From Muribaculaceae bacterium (lineage in GTDB: Bacteria > Bacteroidota > Bacteroidia > Bacteroidales > Muribaculaceae): a stretch of DNA of 37,304 nt. The position numbers and the translations under genes were made by a program. Positions 23,413 to 31,534 of this stretch are shown here, piece by piece; the first letter of the stretch is position 1, and each line of letters begins with the position of its first letter. The notes under the pieces were generated by a model, which made no database searches, was not told the origin of the DNA, and saw nothing but the letters and a program-made list of their open reading frames with translations. The stretch lies in assembly GCA_017620885.1 (NCBI GenBank), contig JAGAUF010000030.1, positions 1 to 37,304 of the forward strand, given 5' to 3'.

Positions 23413-24674
23413 TTTTGAATATTTTTACCGCTGTAAAGAAGCAGAATCTGCCTTATATTATCTTTTTCAACGGAGGTTAAATCATATTTTAAAGAGCCCA
23501 TATAAGCGTCAATCGCACCGTAATAATCTTTGTAATCTTCTGCGGAAACCGCATTTTTTTCATCGCAGTGCGCTATCACCGAGGCCCATTTGTCATCCAC
23601 AATTTTCTTCCCGTCTGCAACGATTCTTTCTATAGCAGCACTGTGATTTTCCTGACTCGCGCGAATTGAATCGAGAGTTGAGAAGCGCTGTCTTGAGGAT
23701 GAAAGCGACAAACTGAGGTTTGCGACGCTGTCGGTCAGCTGCCTGATTGTATCGCTCTGCAACTTTCTCACATTCACGGACGAGGAAAGACTGTTGCTCA
23801 GCGAGTCAATGGTTTTGGAATTTTCAGAAGTTATTTTTTCCAATCGCGCTACGGAGAAAATAGAAATAAAAGTCAGAACGAGAACTACGATTGCTGAAGA
23901 AACGGCAAGGTAAATTTTATTACGTTTTTCAAGGGCTTCAAGCCTGTCAGTCAATTCCGCTATCGAGCTGAACCGCCTGTCGGCCGGGAGCAGACACCGG
24001 CGTGCTATGCTGTTAAAATTACGGCCCGGATTGATGTCGCGCAAGACACATCCGAGGCTATAAATATCATTCCGGATGTCAGCTTCAGGATTGATTCTCT
24101 GTTCAGGCGAGATATACCCCGGTGTGCCGGCGGCTTGCTTGAGAATATCGTATGAATCCGAATCCGAAAGGCCGAAATCTATCAGCTTTACATTGTCGCC
24201 GTTGCGCGTTATCATGATATTCTCCGGCTTTAGGTCGCGGTGCAGAATACCGCAGAGATGCACATACCGGACAGCTTCTATAAGCTGCCTTGCCACGTAC
24301 TGCTTCCTTCCGAGGGTCACATCCTGCATCAGCCACTCTCTGAGGCTTACGCCGTCTATATATTCCATCACGATACATTCTCCTATTCCGGGGACGTATT
24401 CAAGGGATGAAGCAAGGGCGATATGAGAATCGTGCAGATGCATCATCAGGTCAAACTCCTTACGGAGCATCGTCCTGTAAATCGGTTCATTCCGAAATTT
24501 TTCCGCAAGACCTTTCAGAAGCCATAGTCTTCCATACCTTTTCGCACGACATACGAGATTATACCCGGAGCTGGACACAATCTCAATATCCGTGAAAGAG
24601 GAATCATAGTCGCCCAAAGGGTCTCCTATGATGCCGGAAGAAGGGGATTTTTCCAAATCAGTCAAGCCTTGCAC
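23382..24674 (-). CDS. Membrane-anchored Hanks-type Ser/Thr protein kinase
   Basis: The 430-aa product has a cytosolic kinase domain (~28-245): candidate ATP-binding Lys54 (WLLK), alpha-C Glu73, catalytic HRDLKPEN (145-152), IDFGLS (165-170), GTPGYISPEQ (183-192) and the structural D-IYSLG (~203-208). The glycine-rich loop is degenerate (SSSGYN instead of GxGxxG), but the catalytic residues are intact. One membrane helix (~254-276) follows, then an extracytoplasmic part of ~150 residues with Ser/Leu heptad-like repeats (likely coiled coil, ~277-360) and a helical end. It could relay an envelope signal to cytosolic targets. It overlaps the putative regulator gene by 31 bp and is divergent from a five-gene envelope operon, a plausible regulatory target. 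Confidence 0.92.
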   Translation of the reverse strand: MQGLTDLEKSPSSGIIGDPLGDYDSSFTDIEIVSSSGYNLVCRAKRYGRLWLLKGLAEKFRNEPIYRTMLRKEFDLMMHLHDSHIALASSLEYVPGIGECIVMEYIDGVSLREWLMQDVTLGRKQYVARQLIEAVRYVHLCGILHRDLKPENIMITRNGDNVKLIDFGLSDSDSYDILKQAAGTPGYISPEQRINPEADIRNDIYSLGCVLRDINPGRNFNSIARRCLLPADRRFSSIAELTDRLEALEKRNKIYLAVSSAIVVLVLTFISIFSVARLEKITSENSKTIDSLSNSLSSSVNVRKLQSDTIRQLTDSVANLSLSLSSSRQRFSTLDSIRASQENHSAAIERIVADGKKIVDDKWASVIAHCDEKNAVSAEDYKDYYGAIDAYMGSLKYDLTSVEKDNIRQILLLYSGKNIQKWNQKLLNMQ

Positions 24675-24732
24675 AATACGATAAACAACAGTTTTAAAAT
24701 AACAGCTTCGGTAAGGAGAGTACTATCAACTG

Positions 24733-24740
24733 CAAAATTA
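24733..24740 (-). promoter_or_regulatory. -7 element of the kinase/regulator operon
   Basis: An exact TAATTTTG on the minus strand lies ~59 bp before the kinase start; the -33 is only ATTG-like and off-spacing. The 228-bp spacer up to 24902 therefore holds back-to-back promoters for the kinase and the envelope operon. Confidence 0.5.
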
Positions 24741-24802
24741 GCTAAAATTTCACAATCAATAATTAAGCACTACAAAAAGAACCAAAATGAATTTGATAAA
24801 GA

Positions 24803-24834
24803 TTGGCGTTTACTTTGACAAATTACTAATTTTG
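24803..24834 (+). promoter_or_regulatory. Promoter of the five-gene envelope operon
   Basis: TTGG (24803-24806) and TAATTTTG (24827-24834) are separated by 20 bp. Transcription would start near 24841 and leave a ~62-nt leader before the ATG at 24903. Confidence 0.65.
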
Positions 24835-24902
24835 CGCTCCATAACATATTCTTAACATCAATTATATCATTAAAATTCTTTTAAACAACAATAATCCAAA
24901 TT

Positions 24903-25421
24903 ATGCGAACATTTAAGATAATAATGTTATGTATGCTGTCCGTCTTTATTTCACAGACGGCGGATGCCAAGAAGTACAAATGGAATTATGACCGCTCCGT
25001 CGAGGTGTACACTACCGGTCAAGGCGCCAACCGCACTCAGATAGTCAAATCTTGGGCAGTGGCCGGCAACGCTGACAAAGCCATAATTCAAGCAAAAATG
25101 GATGCTGTGAGCGCGGCTTTATTCAAGGGAATTCCTTTCGACGCAAGCACTCACGGGATGGGCGTCTCGAATCTGCATCCGTTGGTCAGCCCGGAACAAT
25201 ATAAGGAAAATGAGACATTTTTCAACGATTTTTTCAAAAAAGGGACGTTTCTGAATTATGTCCATGAAGTAAACTCAATGTATCCCACCGGGGAAAACAA
25301 TATGAAAGTCCCGGGAGGACGTCGCGTCGGAGTGAATCTCGTAGTGGACTACCCCGGTCTTCGTAATTTGCTCAAGGAACTTGGCATCGGGAAAGGTCTC
25401 GACGGTTATTTCAAAAATTGA
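24903..25421 (+). CDS. Exported LPP20-like hypothetical protein, first gene of envelope operon
   Basis: The 172-aa product has a signal peptide (MRTFKIIMLCMLSVFISQTADA). The mature part opens with a strand (VEVYTTGQGANRTQIVKSWAVAGNADKAIIQAKMDAV in outline), a strand followed by an Ala-rich helix beginning at the DKA-II-QAK-DAV pattern. This recalls LPP20/CsgG-associated lipoproteins, in which G-x-A-x5-A-k-x-dA is typical. It ends with a strand RRVGVNLVVDYPGL and a short Gly-rich helix. There is no lipobox, so it is probably periplasmic. The fold suggestion is inference, not an established assignment. The next gene begins 31 bp downstream. Confidence 0.7.
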   Translation: MRTFKIIMLCMLSVFISQTADAKKYKWNYDRSVEVYTTGQGANRTQIVKSWAVAGNADKAIIQAKMDAVSAALFKGIPFDASTHGMGVSNLHPLVSPEQYKENETFFNDFFKKGTFLNYVHEVNSMYPTGENNMKVPGGRRVGVNLVVDYPGLRNLLKELGIGKGLDGYFKN

Positions 25422-25452
25422 AACGAAAACGCCATTCACATAAAGAATCAAA

Positions 25453-26433
25453 ATGAACAAAACTACCGATATGAAAAAGATTCTATCATTGATTGTCCTT
25501 ATGGCTGTATTTGCCGGCACAATGGCAGGCGCGACGGCCAAGAAGCCCAAACTGATGGTATTTCCGAGCGACGACTGGTGCCGGGAGCGCGGATATATGC
25601 TTGACGCCAATACTCCGGACTACGAAAAAGCACTCTCCGATGTGGATATGGACGGTGCAGTGGCCGTTATGGGCGATATATTGGCAGAGATGGGGTATCC
25701 TATGTTCTCGCTCAAGCAGGAGCTGAAACAGCTGCATACAGAGGGAGCATACGGTATGGCGGTGACTTCCAAACAAGACGGCGCCGTAATGGAAAGCGAC
25801 CGGGACGCCGTGACGCGCAATGTGGGAGCGGACTTTATCGTCGAGCTGTCGCTGTCGGTCAAGCCTTTCGGAGTCAGACGTGCGATAGAATTCAAGGCTC
25901 AGACCATCGATGCGTCTTCAAGAAAAATCCTCCACGGCGACATTGGCTCTTCAGAAGCGTCAAGCGCCCCGATGCCCGTGCTGGTAAAACAGTCGGTAGG
26001 CGGCTTTATCGACAATTTCTGCCATAAAATCGACCTTGCCTTCGCAGACATAGAGAAAAACGGACGCGAAGGGAGCATCGTTTTCAAAATTGCCGATGAT
26101 TGTCCCCTTACATTCGAGAGCGAGGTAAGCGTGGACGGTGAAAGCGGCGAGCTTTCGGAATATATTACCTACTGGCTTGAGGAACGTGCCGTTGAAGGGG
26201 CGTGCTCGCTCAATCAGAAAAGCCGTGAAACGCTTCGCTACGACCAAGTGCGTTTCCCCCTCTTCTCTACTGTCGCCGCAGGCGGATTCGGTTCGAAAAA
26301 GGGGAAGGTAAAAGCGCAGACAATGGAATCGTTTGTGGCACCTATATCCCGCGACCTCAGTCAGTTTAATGTCAGTGTGACCACAGTGCCGATAGGACAG
26401 GGGCAAGTCTATGTAGTGCTCGGCCAGCGTTAA
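25453..26433 (+). CDS. DUF6175 family exported protein
   Basis: The 326-aa product has a signal peptide; the start could be 25453 or the ATG at 25471 (MKKILSLIVLMAVFAGTMA). The opening KPKLMVFPSDDWCRERGYM (~32-50) is the hallmark I associate with DUF6175: K-P-x-[LI]-M-V-[FV]-P-S-D-x-W-C-x-x-x-G-Y-M. It is followed by a segment like TolB-N/CsgG domains (VGADFIVELSLSV, then AQTIDASSRKILHGDIGSS, then a helix, ~138-200). The C-terminal part (~215-326) is a mixed alpha/beta region. The family has no assigned function; the CsgG-like fold is an inference from strand/helix order. It lies second in the operon, 39 bp before the next gene. Confidence 0.82.
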   Translation: MNKTTDMKKILSLIVLMAVFAGTMAGATAKKPKLMVFPSDDWCRERGYMLDANTPDYEKALSDVDMDGAVAVMGDILAEMGYPMFSLKQELKQLHTEGAYGMAVTSKQDGAVMESDRDAVTRNVGADFIVELSLSVKPFGVRRAIEFKAQTIDASSRKILHGDIGSSEASSAPMPVLVKQSVGGFIDNFCHKIDLAFADIEKNGREGSIVFKIADDCPLTFESEVSVDGESGELSEYITYWLEERAVEGACSLNQKSRETLRYDQVRFPLFSTVAAGGFGSKKGKVKAQTMESFVAPISRDLSQFNVSVTTVPIGQGQVYVVLGQR

Positions 26434-26472
26434 ACAGTATCATCCTCAATAAAACAAGAACTAATCAATCCC

Positions 26473-27417
26473 ATGAAAAGAATAATCAGTGCCGTCCTTC
26501 TGACGATATGCATCTTCGGAATGCACGCTCAATCGGCGCTTCCCCCAAAAATAGTGCTGACGCCCTATGTGGAACACGATGCGAACACCCCGACGGCAGA
26601 CAAGATACTTCTGGACAAACTGAACCGCATCATCACGCAACACGGCGTTTCATCCAGTTCGGGCATACAGACACCGTTTATCATCACAGGGCACGCCGTG
26701 GAGCTCAATAAGGAGACTACGGCGACAGTCCCTCCGCACACGGCTGTCGACATCTCGCTGACTCTCTACATCGGCAACGGCGAAGAGGGAGTTCTGTTTT
26801 CCACCTATACTATGAATCTCAGAGGTGTAGGCGACGGTGTGGACAAAGCATACGCAGCGGCATTCAAACGTCTGAACGTTAACGATGCGGGCATCAATGC
26901 TGCCATTATGGAAGCCCAGATGCGCATCAGCGACTACTATGAACAGCAAGGGCCATCGCTTATCAACAAAGCACGTCAACTTGCGGCCGCCGGCGACTTC
27001 GGAGAAGCTTTCGCAGTATTACTGCGTATCCCCGCGGTATGTCCTCAGTATAACGAGGCACAAGATCTTCTGCTTCAGCTCGTAAGGGATGAGGCGGATG
27101 TGAGAAACCGCGAGGTCATCGCAAGGGCACGGGCCGCATGGAGCGCGAATCCCACAGAAGCCGGCGCGGCTAACGCACGCGACATCCTTGCGGAAGTATC
27201 CAATCCAAGCCCTGCGATATGCAGCGAAATCAACGGTTTGACTTCCGAAATGTCAGGACGGCTTGAAAGTGTGGCCGATTCGGAACGCGCTATGGCCGCC
27301 GCAAGAGATGCCAACGCACATAAGGAGGAGATGGCACGTATCGAGGCCGAGAGAAAAGCTGCCGTGGCACGGGCGCAGAATCAACCGAAATATGTCTATC
27401 ACATTCACTGGTGGTAA
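26473..27417 (+). CDS. Exported hypothetical protein with CsgG/TolB-like N-terminal domain and helical C-terminus
   Basis: The 314-aa product starts MKRIISAVLLTICIFGMHAQS, a signal peptide. Residues ~24-145 suggest a CsgG/TolB-N-type layout: a strand KIVLTPYV, a helix with ADKILLDKLNRIITQ, strands around FIITGHAVEL, VDISLTLYIG and TYTMNLRGVG, then an Ala-rich helix. The remainder (~150-300) is helical with TPR-like content (KARQLAAAGDFGEAFAVLLRI) and ends in a charged segment rich in Ala, Glu and Arg, with a short aromatic tail (YVYHIHWW). No family is recognised with certainty. The arrangement (nucleotide-free CsgG-like domain plus helices) suits a periplasmic scaffold or assembly factor, an inference from pattern and neighbours. 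Confidence 0.65.
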   Translation: MKRIISAVLLTICIFGMHAQSALPPKIVLTPYVEHDANTPTADKILLDKLNRIITQHGVSSSSGIQTPFIITGHAVELNKETTATVPPHTAVDISLTLYIGNGEEGVLFSTYTMNLRGVGDGVDKAYAAAFKRLNVNDAGINAAIMEAQMRISDYYEQQGPSLINKARQLAAAGDFGEAFAVLLRIPAVCPQYNEAQDLLLQLVRDEADVRNREVIARARAAWSANPTEAGAANARDILAEVSNPSPAICSEINGLTSEMSGRLESVADSERAMAAARDANAHKEEMARIEAERKAAVARAQNQPKYVYHIHWW

Positions 27418-27462
27418 AATAATCATAATAAAAATTTACAATTATAAATTAAATCAAACAAT

Positions 27463-28983
27463 ATGAAGCATTTTTATAAAATTGCGGCGCTGGTGCTTAT
27501 ATTGATCATCGGCGTTTCAACCGCCGGCGCGAAGAAAAAGAAATCCGGACGCGTGTTTTATGACTCGAAGAGCTGGATTGTAAACGTATTCGGAAATACG
27601 GAAGAGTATATGTCTCAGACAATAAGACATAAAATCGAGTCTTTCCCTATGGCAATACCGATGTTTTCCGCGTCGTTTGACAAAGACGGGCTCCCTGACG
27701 AGAAAGCATGCGAAGATGAGGCACGCAGACTGACGGAGGAGGGATACGGAAAGAAGATTGTGGATATTCTCACACTTAACGGAGAATCAGAGAATACGCT
27801 CCGGCGTCTGGCGATAGCCAACGTGCAGAAAGGCGACATCGAGCTTGCCAATGAGAATATGCGCGTTTCCGAGGGAGACAACGCATCCAATCTCCTTGCA
27901 GAAGACTACCTCCCCATTCTTATGCACAATTACATCGTGGCCGAGGTCCCATACACTTATAAGGTTAAGGACAAGAACGACAATTATGTGGAAAAAACAG
28001 GATATTGGCCTGTACTGTTCAAGGTTGACATCGACAAAGAACAGGCTTTCGACATTATGTCGTGCCTCGGCGACAAGGAACGTTATGATAAACTTCATTT
28101 CAACGTAAGCCTTGCAAGCCGGCAAAAATACTATAACGACATTATCGAAGAGGTGCCCGATATGGCTGTGCGCGGCGTGCTGACACAACGTGCGCCGGCC
28201 AGAATAAACATCGGAAGCGACGCCGGCATCTCGAAAGGAGACTTGATTTCTTTCTTCGGACAGCGTGTCGACAAGGAGGGGAATATGTACTCCAAACGTA
28301 TAAGCCGTGCCCGTGTCAGTGCTGTATGGCCCGAATATTCTCAGGTGAATTTCGAGGCAAAGATGTCAGGAAACCGCAAAAACGGCGACGTGGCTGTCAA
28401 AACCCCTGATTCCAAATCATGGTTCGGACTGCTCGCCACATGGTCGCCCCACATCTGGGGAGGAAAGATTCTCTCTGACATATTCTCCGGATACACCCGC
28501 GCCGGAATCATCCATCATTTTCTGATGGATCTCGGATTCAGTATGAGCGACTGTCCGAACAACAAATTCCTGTATTATGCCCCTGACAAAGACGCCAACT
28601 GCCTCAAATCTCCTATGTTCTGGAATATAGGAATGGGATACGGCCTGAGCAAGACATTTGTCGGATTTTTCGACTTTATGCCATTTTTCATTGTGCAGTA
28701 TGAAGGAGGGTTTATGCCGGGCAATAAAAAACTCCTGAAGGAATATGAAGCTGCCGGAGAAGACTACGGCAAACAGGCCAAAACCATTTACGGCAATTTC
28801 CTGCGCGTGCCTGTCGGACTGCGTTTCAGCTTCAATATCGGCTATCCGACGCGCCTCGCCATTGAAGCGGGATGGGCCTTCAACGTCGCCTTCGACAACA
28901 ATGCCAAAGGCATCAAAGAAGCGATGAAGACATTCGGAGGCAAACGCGACGGCATATTCATCAACCTCGGTCTTACATTCTGA
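27463..28983 (+). CDS. Exported protein with probable C-terminal outer-membrane beta-barrel segment
   Basis: The 506-aa product has a signal peptide (MKHFYKIAALVLILIIGVSTAGA). The N-terminal part (~30-330) mixes helices and strands and includes INIGSDAGISKGDLISFFGQRVDKEG (in outline), resembling the small-barrel segment that follows CsgG-type domains (I-G-x-x-x-G-[IV]-x-x-G-D). The C-terminal ~180 residues have alternating aromatic/hydrophobic strands (FWNIGMGYGLSKTFVGFFDF, LRVPVGLRFSFNIGY, LAIEAGWAFNVAF) and end in GIFINLGLTF, with the terminal Phe typical of outer-membrane barrels. It is fourth in the operon and probably provides the outer-membrane component of whatever the operon builds. 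Function unknown. Confidence 0.7.
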   Translation: MKHFYKIAALVLILIIGVSTAGAKKKKSGRVFYDSKSWIVNVFGNTEEYMSQTIRHKIESFPMAIPMFSASFDKDGLPDEKACEDEARRLTEEGYGKKIVDILTLNGESENTLRRLAIANVQKGDIELANENMRVSEGDNASNLLAEDYLPILMHNYIVAEVPYTYKVKDKNDNYVEKTGYWPVLFKVDIDKEQAFDIMSCLGDKERYDKLHFNVSLASRQKYYNDIIEEVPDMAVRGVLTQRAPARINIGSDAGISKGDLISFFGQRVDKEGNMYSKRISRARVSAVWPEYSQVNFEAKMSGNRKNGDVAVKTPDSKSWFGLLATWSPHIWGGKILSDIFSGYTRAGIIHHFLMDLGFSMSDCPNNKFLYYAPDKDANCLKSPMFWNIGMGYGLSKTFVGFFDFMPFFIVQYEGGFMPGNKKLLKEYEAAGEDYGKQAKTIYGNFLRVPVGLRFSFNIGYPTRLAIEAGWAFNVAFDNNAKGIKEAMKTFGGKRDGIFINLGLTF

Positions 28984-29007
28984 CAACCTCTTTATCACGC
29001 AATCAAT

Positions 29008-29709
29008 ATGAACATTACAAGAATAATAAAAATATGCGCAACGATGCTCGCGCTCTTCTTTCCGGCATCGATTCTCCAAAGTTGTTCTTCCGACGAGGAC
29101 GTCCACGTCATAAGCGCCGGAATCGATTATAGATTCACCCTTAGAATCGGTGAGACACTTGACCTCAAGACGGTTCTCAAAGAATCTGATCTGAAAAGCA
29201 GATTCCGGAGCGAAAACGAAAAAGTGGCCGAATATAAATGGGATACAAAAACGGTATATGCCAATCAAGCCGGCGAGACGATTCTGCGTTCCGACGATTG
29301 CACAATCCTTATTACCGTGACAGCTTACGCCGGCCCGGAGCTTTTTCCGGTGCTTCCGCTGATTTCAGCCGGTGCTTCAATCCCGGAAGTAGAGACTCTG
29401 ATGGAAGGCTATAACCAGACAAGAGGATACAGCGTCACATTCAACGGGCGAAATTATGAAGCGGTGGAATACGCTCCCTTCGGGAATTCCAAATCAATCA
29501 CATTCTACTTCTTAGACGGCATCTGGTACAGATTCGATTTTGCAGTAATCGATACGGGCAGAGACGCCATCGACAACCGAGGTTTCCTCCTGAGAGATTT
29601 CGAAAACAACGGAAGTTATTTCACTCAGAAGAACGCCACATCCTATTACACATGGCAATTCTCCGCCTTTGACGGATCGTGGGATAAGATTCAGATGAAA
29701 CTTCCCTGA
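29008..29709 (+). CDS. Predicted lipoprotein, last gene of envelope operon
   Basis: The 233-aa product begins MNITRIIKICATMLALFFPA and has a lipobox SILQSC with the lipidated Cys at ~26, followed by SSDEDV; the acidic residues just after the Cys suit surface export signals of Bacteroidetes lipoproteins. The mature part looks beta-rich: an Ig-like or BACON-like first half (~35-115, ending CTILITVTAYAG) and a second half with YSVTFNGRNYEAVEYAPFG and SITFYFLDGIWYRFDFAVID. No enzyme motif is visible. It lies 24 bp after the barrel gene and before a strong terminator, closing the operon. Confidence 0.75.
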   Translation: MNITRIIKICATMLALFFPASILQSCSSDEDVHVISAGIDYRFTLRIGETLDLKTVLKESDLKSRFRSENEKVAEYKWDTKTVYANQAGETILRSDDCTILITVTAYAGPELFPVLPLISAGASIPEVETLMEGYNQTRGYSVTFNGRNYEAVEYAPFGNSKSITFYFLDGIWYRFDFAVIDTGRDAIDNRGFLLRDFENNGSYFTQKNATSYYTWQFSAFDGSWDKIQMKLP

Positions 29710-29742
29710 TTACTATTGTCTTACGATTGCCTCGCCACATTG

Positions 29743-29790
29743 AAAGCCCTGAGAGAAAATGTTTTGCATTTCTCTCAGGGCTTTATAATT
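29743..29790 (+). terminator. Strong terminator closing the envelope operon
   Basis: A perfect 16-bp stem (29743-29758 with 29769-29784) with a 10-nt loop is followed by T-rich sequence. It lies 33 bp past the lipoprotein stop codon. Confidence 0.9.
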
Positions 29791-29977
29791 CTCTTTCATC
29801 TGTCTGTCACAAATACCTGCCGAAGCTTATCCAGTATTTCCCGACAGGAGATAAGAGACTGTCCCGATGGTCGAAAACGGAGATTTCCGCCAATACATTT
29901 TTCGCTGTATCAGTCAAAAAGTTGGTCAGTTTTTCTTATATGATATTTTATTTGCACCTCGTTAAACTATTTTTTTC
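29791..29977. other. Gene-free stretch between envelope operon and efflux operon
   Basis: Between the terminator and the next promoter no frame looks coding and no clear repeat is seen. Overlapping short frames (75 and 103 aa) read through the terminator hairpin and lack any family resemblance. Confidence 0.5.
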
Positions 29978-29985
29978 TAATTTTG
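29978..29985 (+). promoter_or_regulatory. -7 element of the TolC/HlyD/ABC-2 operon
   Basis: An exact TAATTTTG; the nearest TTTG upstream (29951-29954) is 23 bp away, slightly longer than the usual 19-21, so the promoter may be weak or regulated. Predicted start near 29992. Confidence 0.5.
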
Positions 29986-30075
29986 TACTTAATTTTAGAG
30001 AGAGGCCAAACTTGTCTCCCGACTCCTCACTAAATTAACTGTCGATATATGAGAATTACTCTACGCATATTAACT

Positions 30076-31515
30076 ATGAAAAAGATAATACTCGGCATAT
30101 TCTGTATGTGCACGCTCCTTCCGTCGGCTGTAGCAGCCGGTCCGGTGTCGCTGGATTCGTGCCGCAATATGGCGATAAGGAACAATAAGACGCTGCGCAT
30201 AGCTGACGAGGCCATCGAAGGCGCAGGCTACGATCGCAATGCCGCACGTGCGGCGTATCTGCCGGGCATTGATTTCAATGGAGGCTACACCTACAATCAG
30301 CACAAGATTTCGCTTCTCGGTGAGGACGCGAAGCTCCCGACGATGATTTTCGACCCTCTGACACAGAAGTATAATTATGATGTTCTGATAGGTCTGGACG
30401 GCAAACCGGTGATAAATCCGGAGAACGGTCTCCCGATACCTCTGTCGGTAGCTGTCATACCGAAGGAGGCTATGGAATTTGACACGCACAATGTCGTGGC
30501 CGGGGCGTTCACGCTGACGCAGCCCGTCTTTATGGGCGGCCAGATAAAGGCGCTCAACGAGATAGCCCGTTACGCCGAGGATTTGACGAGGAGTGTTCGC
30601 AACAGCGCAGCTCAGGATGTGATATTTGCAGTAGACGGCGCCTATTGGCAGGTTGTTTCTCTCAAGGAGAAGAAACGGCTGGCAGAGAATTTCGTCATTC
30701 TTGTAGACTCGCTTCATTATAGCGTCGAAAAGATGCAGGAACAAGGTCTGGCCACCAAGAGCGACGTCCTGACTGTCTCTGTGCGCCTCAACGAAGCGAA
30801 TATCGCGCTGACGAAAGTAAACAACGGGCTGACGCTCTCACGAATGGCACTTGCCCAACTGTGCGGTCTGCCCGTCGATACGCAGATGGAATTGGAAGAC
30901 GAGGACTTGAAACGCACATCAAAGAGCGCGCCCCCCGTCAGCTACAATATGGATGACGTGTTCGCCCGCCGTCAAGATCTCTCTTCGCTTCGCACCGGCA
31001 TTTCGCTCTTCGAGCAGAAGGAGAAGCTCGCACTCTCCACAATGCTTCCGAAAATCGCCATAGTAGGCGCATATTCCTTCTCCAATCCCAACGTTATCAA
31101 CGGGTTTGAAAAGCGTTTCGGAGGAGGTTTCAGCATCGGGGCCACGCTTTCCATCCCCCTCTGGCACTGGGGCGGCAATTACAATCAGCTGAAATCGGCC
31201 CGGAGCGCCACCGCGCGCCAGCGTCTTATGCTTGAGGACGCCGAAGAGAAAGTGCGTCTGCAGGTCAGTCAGGCCAAATTCAGCTACGAAGAGGCCTACA
31301 AGACCTATCGTATGACTCTCTCCAATCTTGAGAAGGCCGATGAGAATCTGCGTCAGGCACGTCTCGCCTTCCGCGAAGGCATTATGACTACAGACGATGT
31401 ACTTGCCGCACAGACAGCATGGCTGCAGGCCCATAGCGAAAAAATCGACGCTGAAATCGGTATTCATCTCTGCTCCGTCTACCTCGAAAAAGTACTCGGC
31501 ACACTTGCTTATTAA
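30076..31515 (+). CDS. TolC family outer-membrane efflux protein
   Basis: The 479-aa product (ATG 30076; the ATG at 30049 would put nine residues before the signal peptide MKKIILGIFCMCTLLPSAVAAG) has two repeated outer-membrane-efflux halves. Each opens with helix-strand segments: SLDSCRNMAIRNNKTLRIADEA (in outline) near the N-terminus and the RRQDLSSLRTGISLFEQKEKLA region in the middle. Barrel strands carry TLTQPVFMGGQ and ATLSIPLWHWGG, typical of the family, followed by long helices with Q-A-R-LAFREGIMTTDDVLAAQ. It forms the trimeric outer-membrane channel of a tripartite exporter. HlyD-like and permease genes follow at once (20-bp gap), so it is dedicated to that system. Confidence 0.92.
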   Translation: MKKIILGIFCMCTLLPSAVAAGPVSLDSCRNMAIRNNKTLRIADEAIEGAGYDRNAARAAYLPGIDFNGGYTYNQHKISLLGEDAKLPTMIFDPLTQKYNYDVLIGLDGKPVINPENGLPIPLSVAVIPKEAMEFDTHNVVAGAFTLTQPVFMGGQIKALNEIARYAEDLTRSVRNSAAQDVIFAVDGAYWQVVSLKEKKRLAENFVILVDSLHYSVEKMQEQGLATKSDVLTVSVRLNEANIALTKVNNGLTLSRMALAQLCGLPVDTQMELEDEDLKRTSKSAPPVSYNMDDVFARRQDLSSLRTGISLFEQKEKLALSTMLPKIAIVGAYSFSNPNVINGFEKRFGGGFSIGATLSIPLWHWGGNYNQLKSARSATARQRLMLEDAEEKVRLQVSQAKFSYEEAYKTYRMTLSNLEKADENLRQARLAFREGIMTTDDVLAAQTAWLQAHSEKIDAEIGIHLCSVYLEKVLGTLAY

Positions 31516-31534
31516 ATTGTAAAAAATCAAAGCT

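Noticed and set aside
28417-29268. 283-aa minus-strand open frame
   Set aside because: Antisense to the barrel-ended gene and the lipoprotein gene, both supported by signal peptides and operon spacing.
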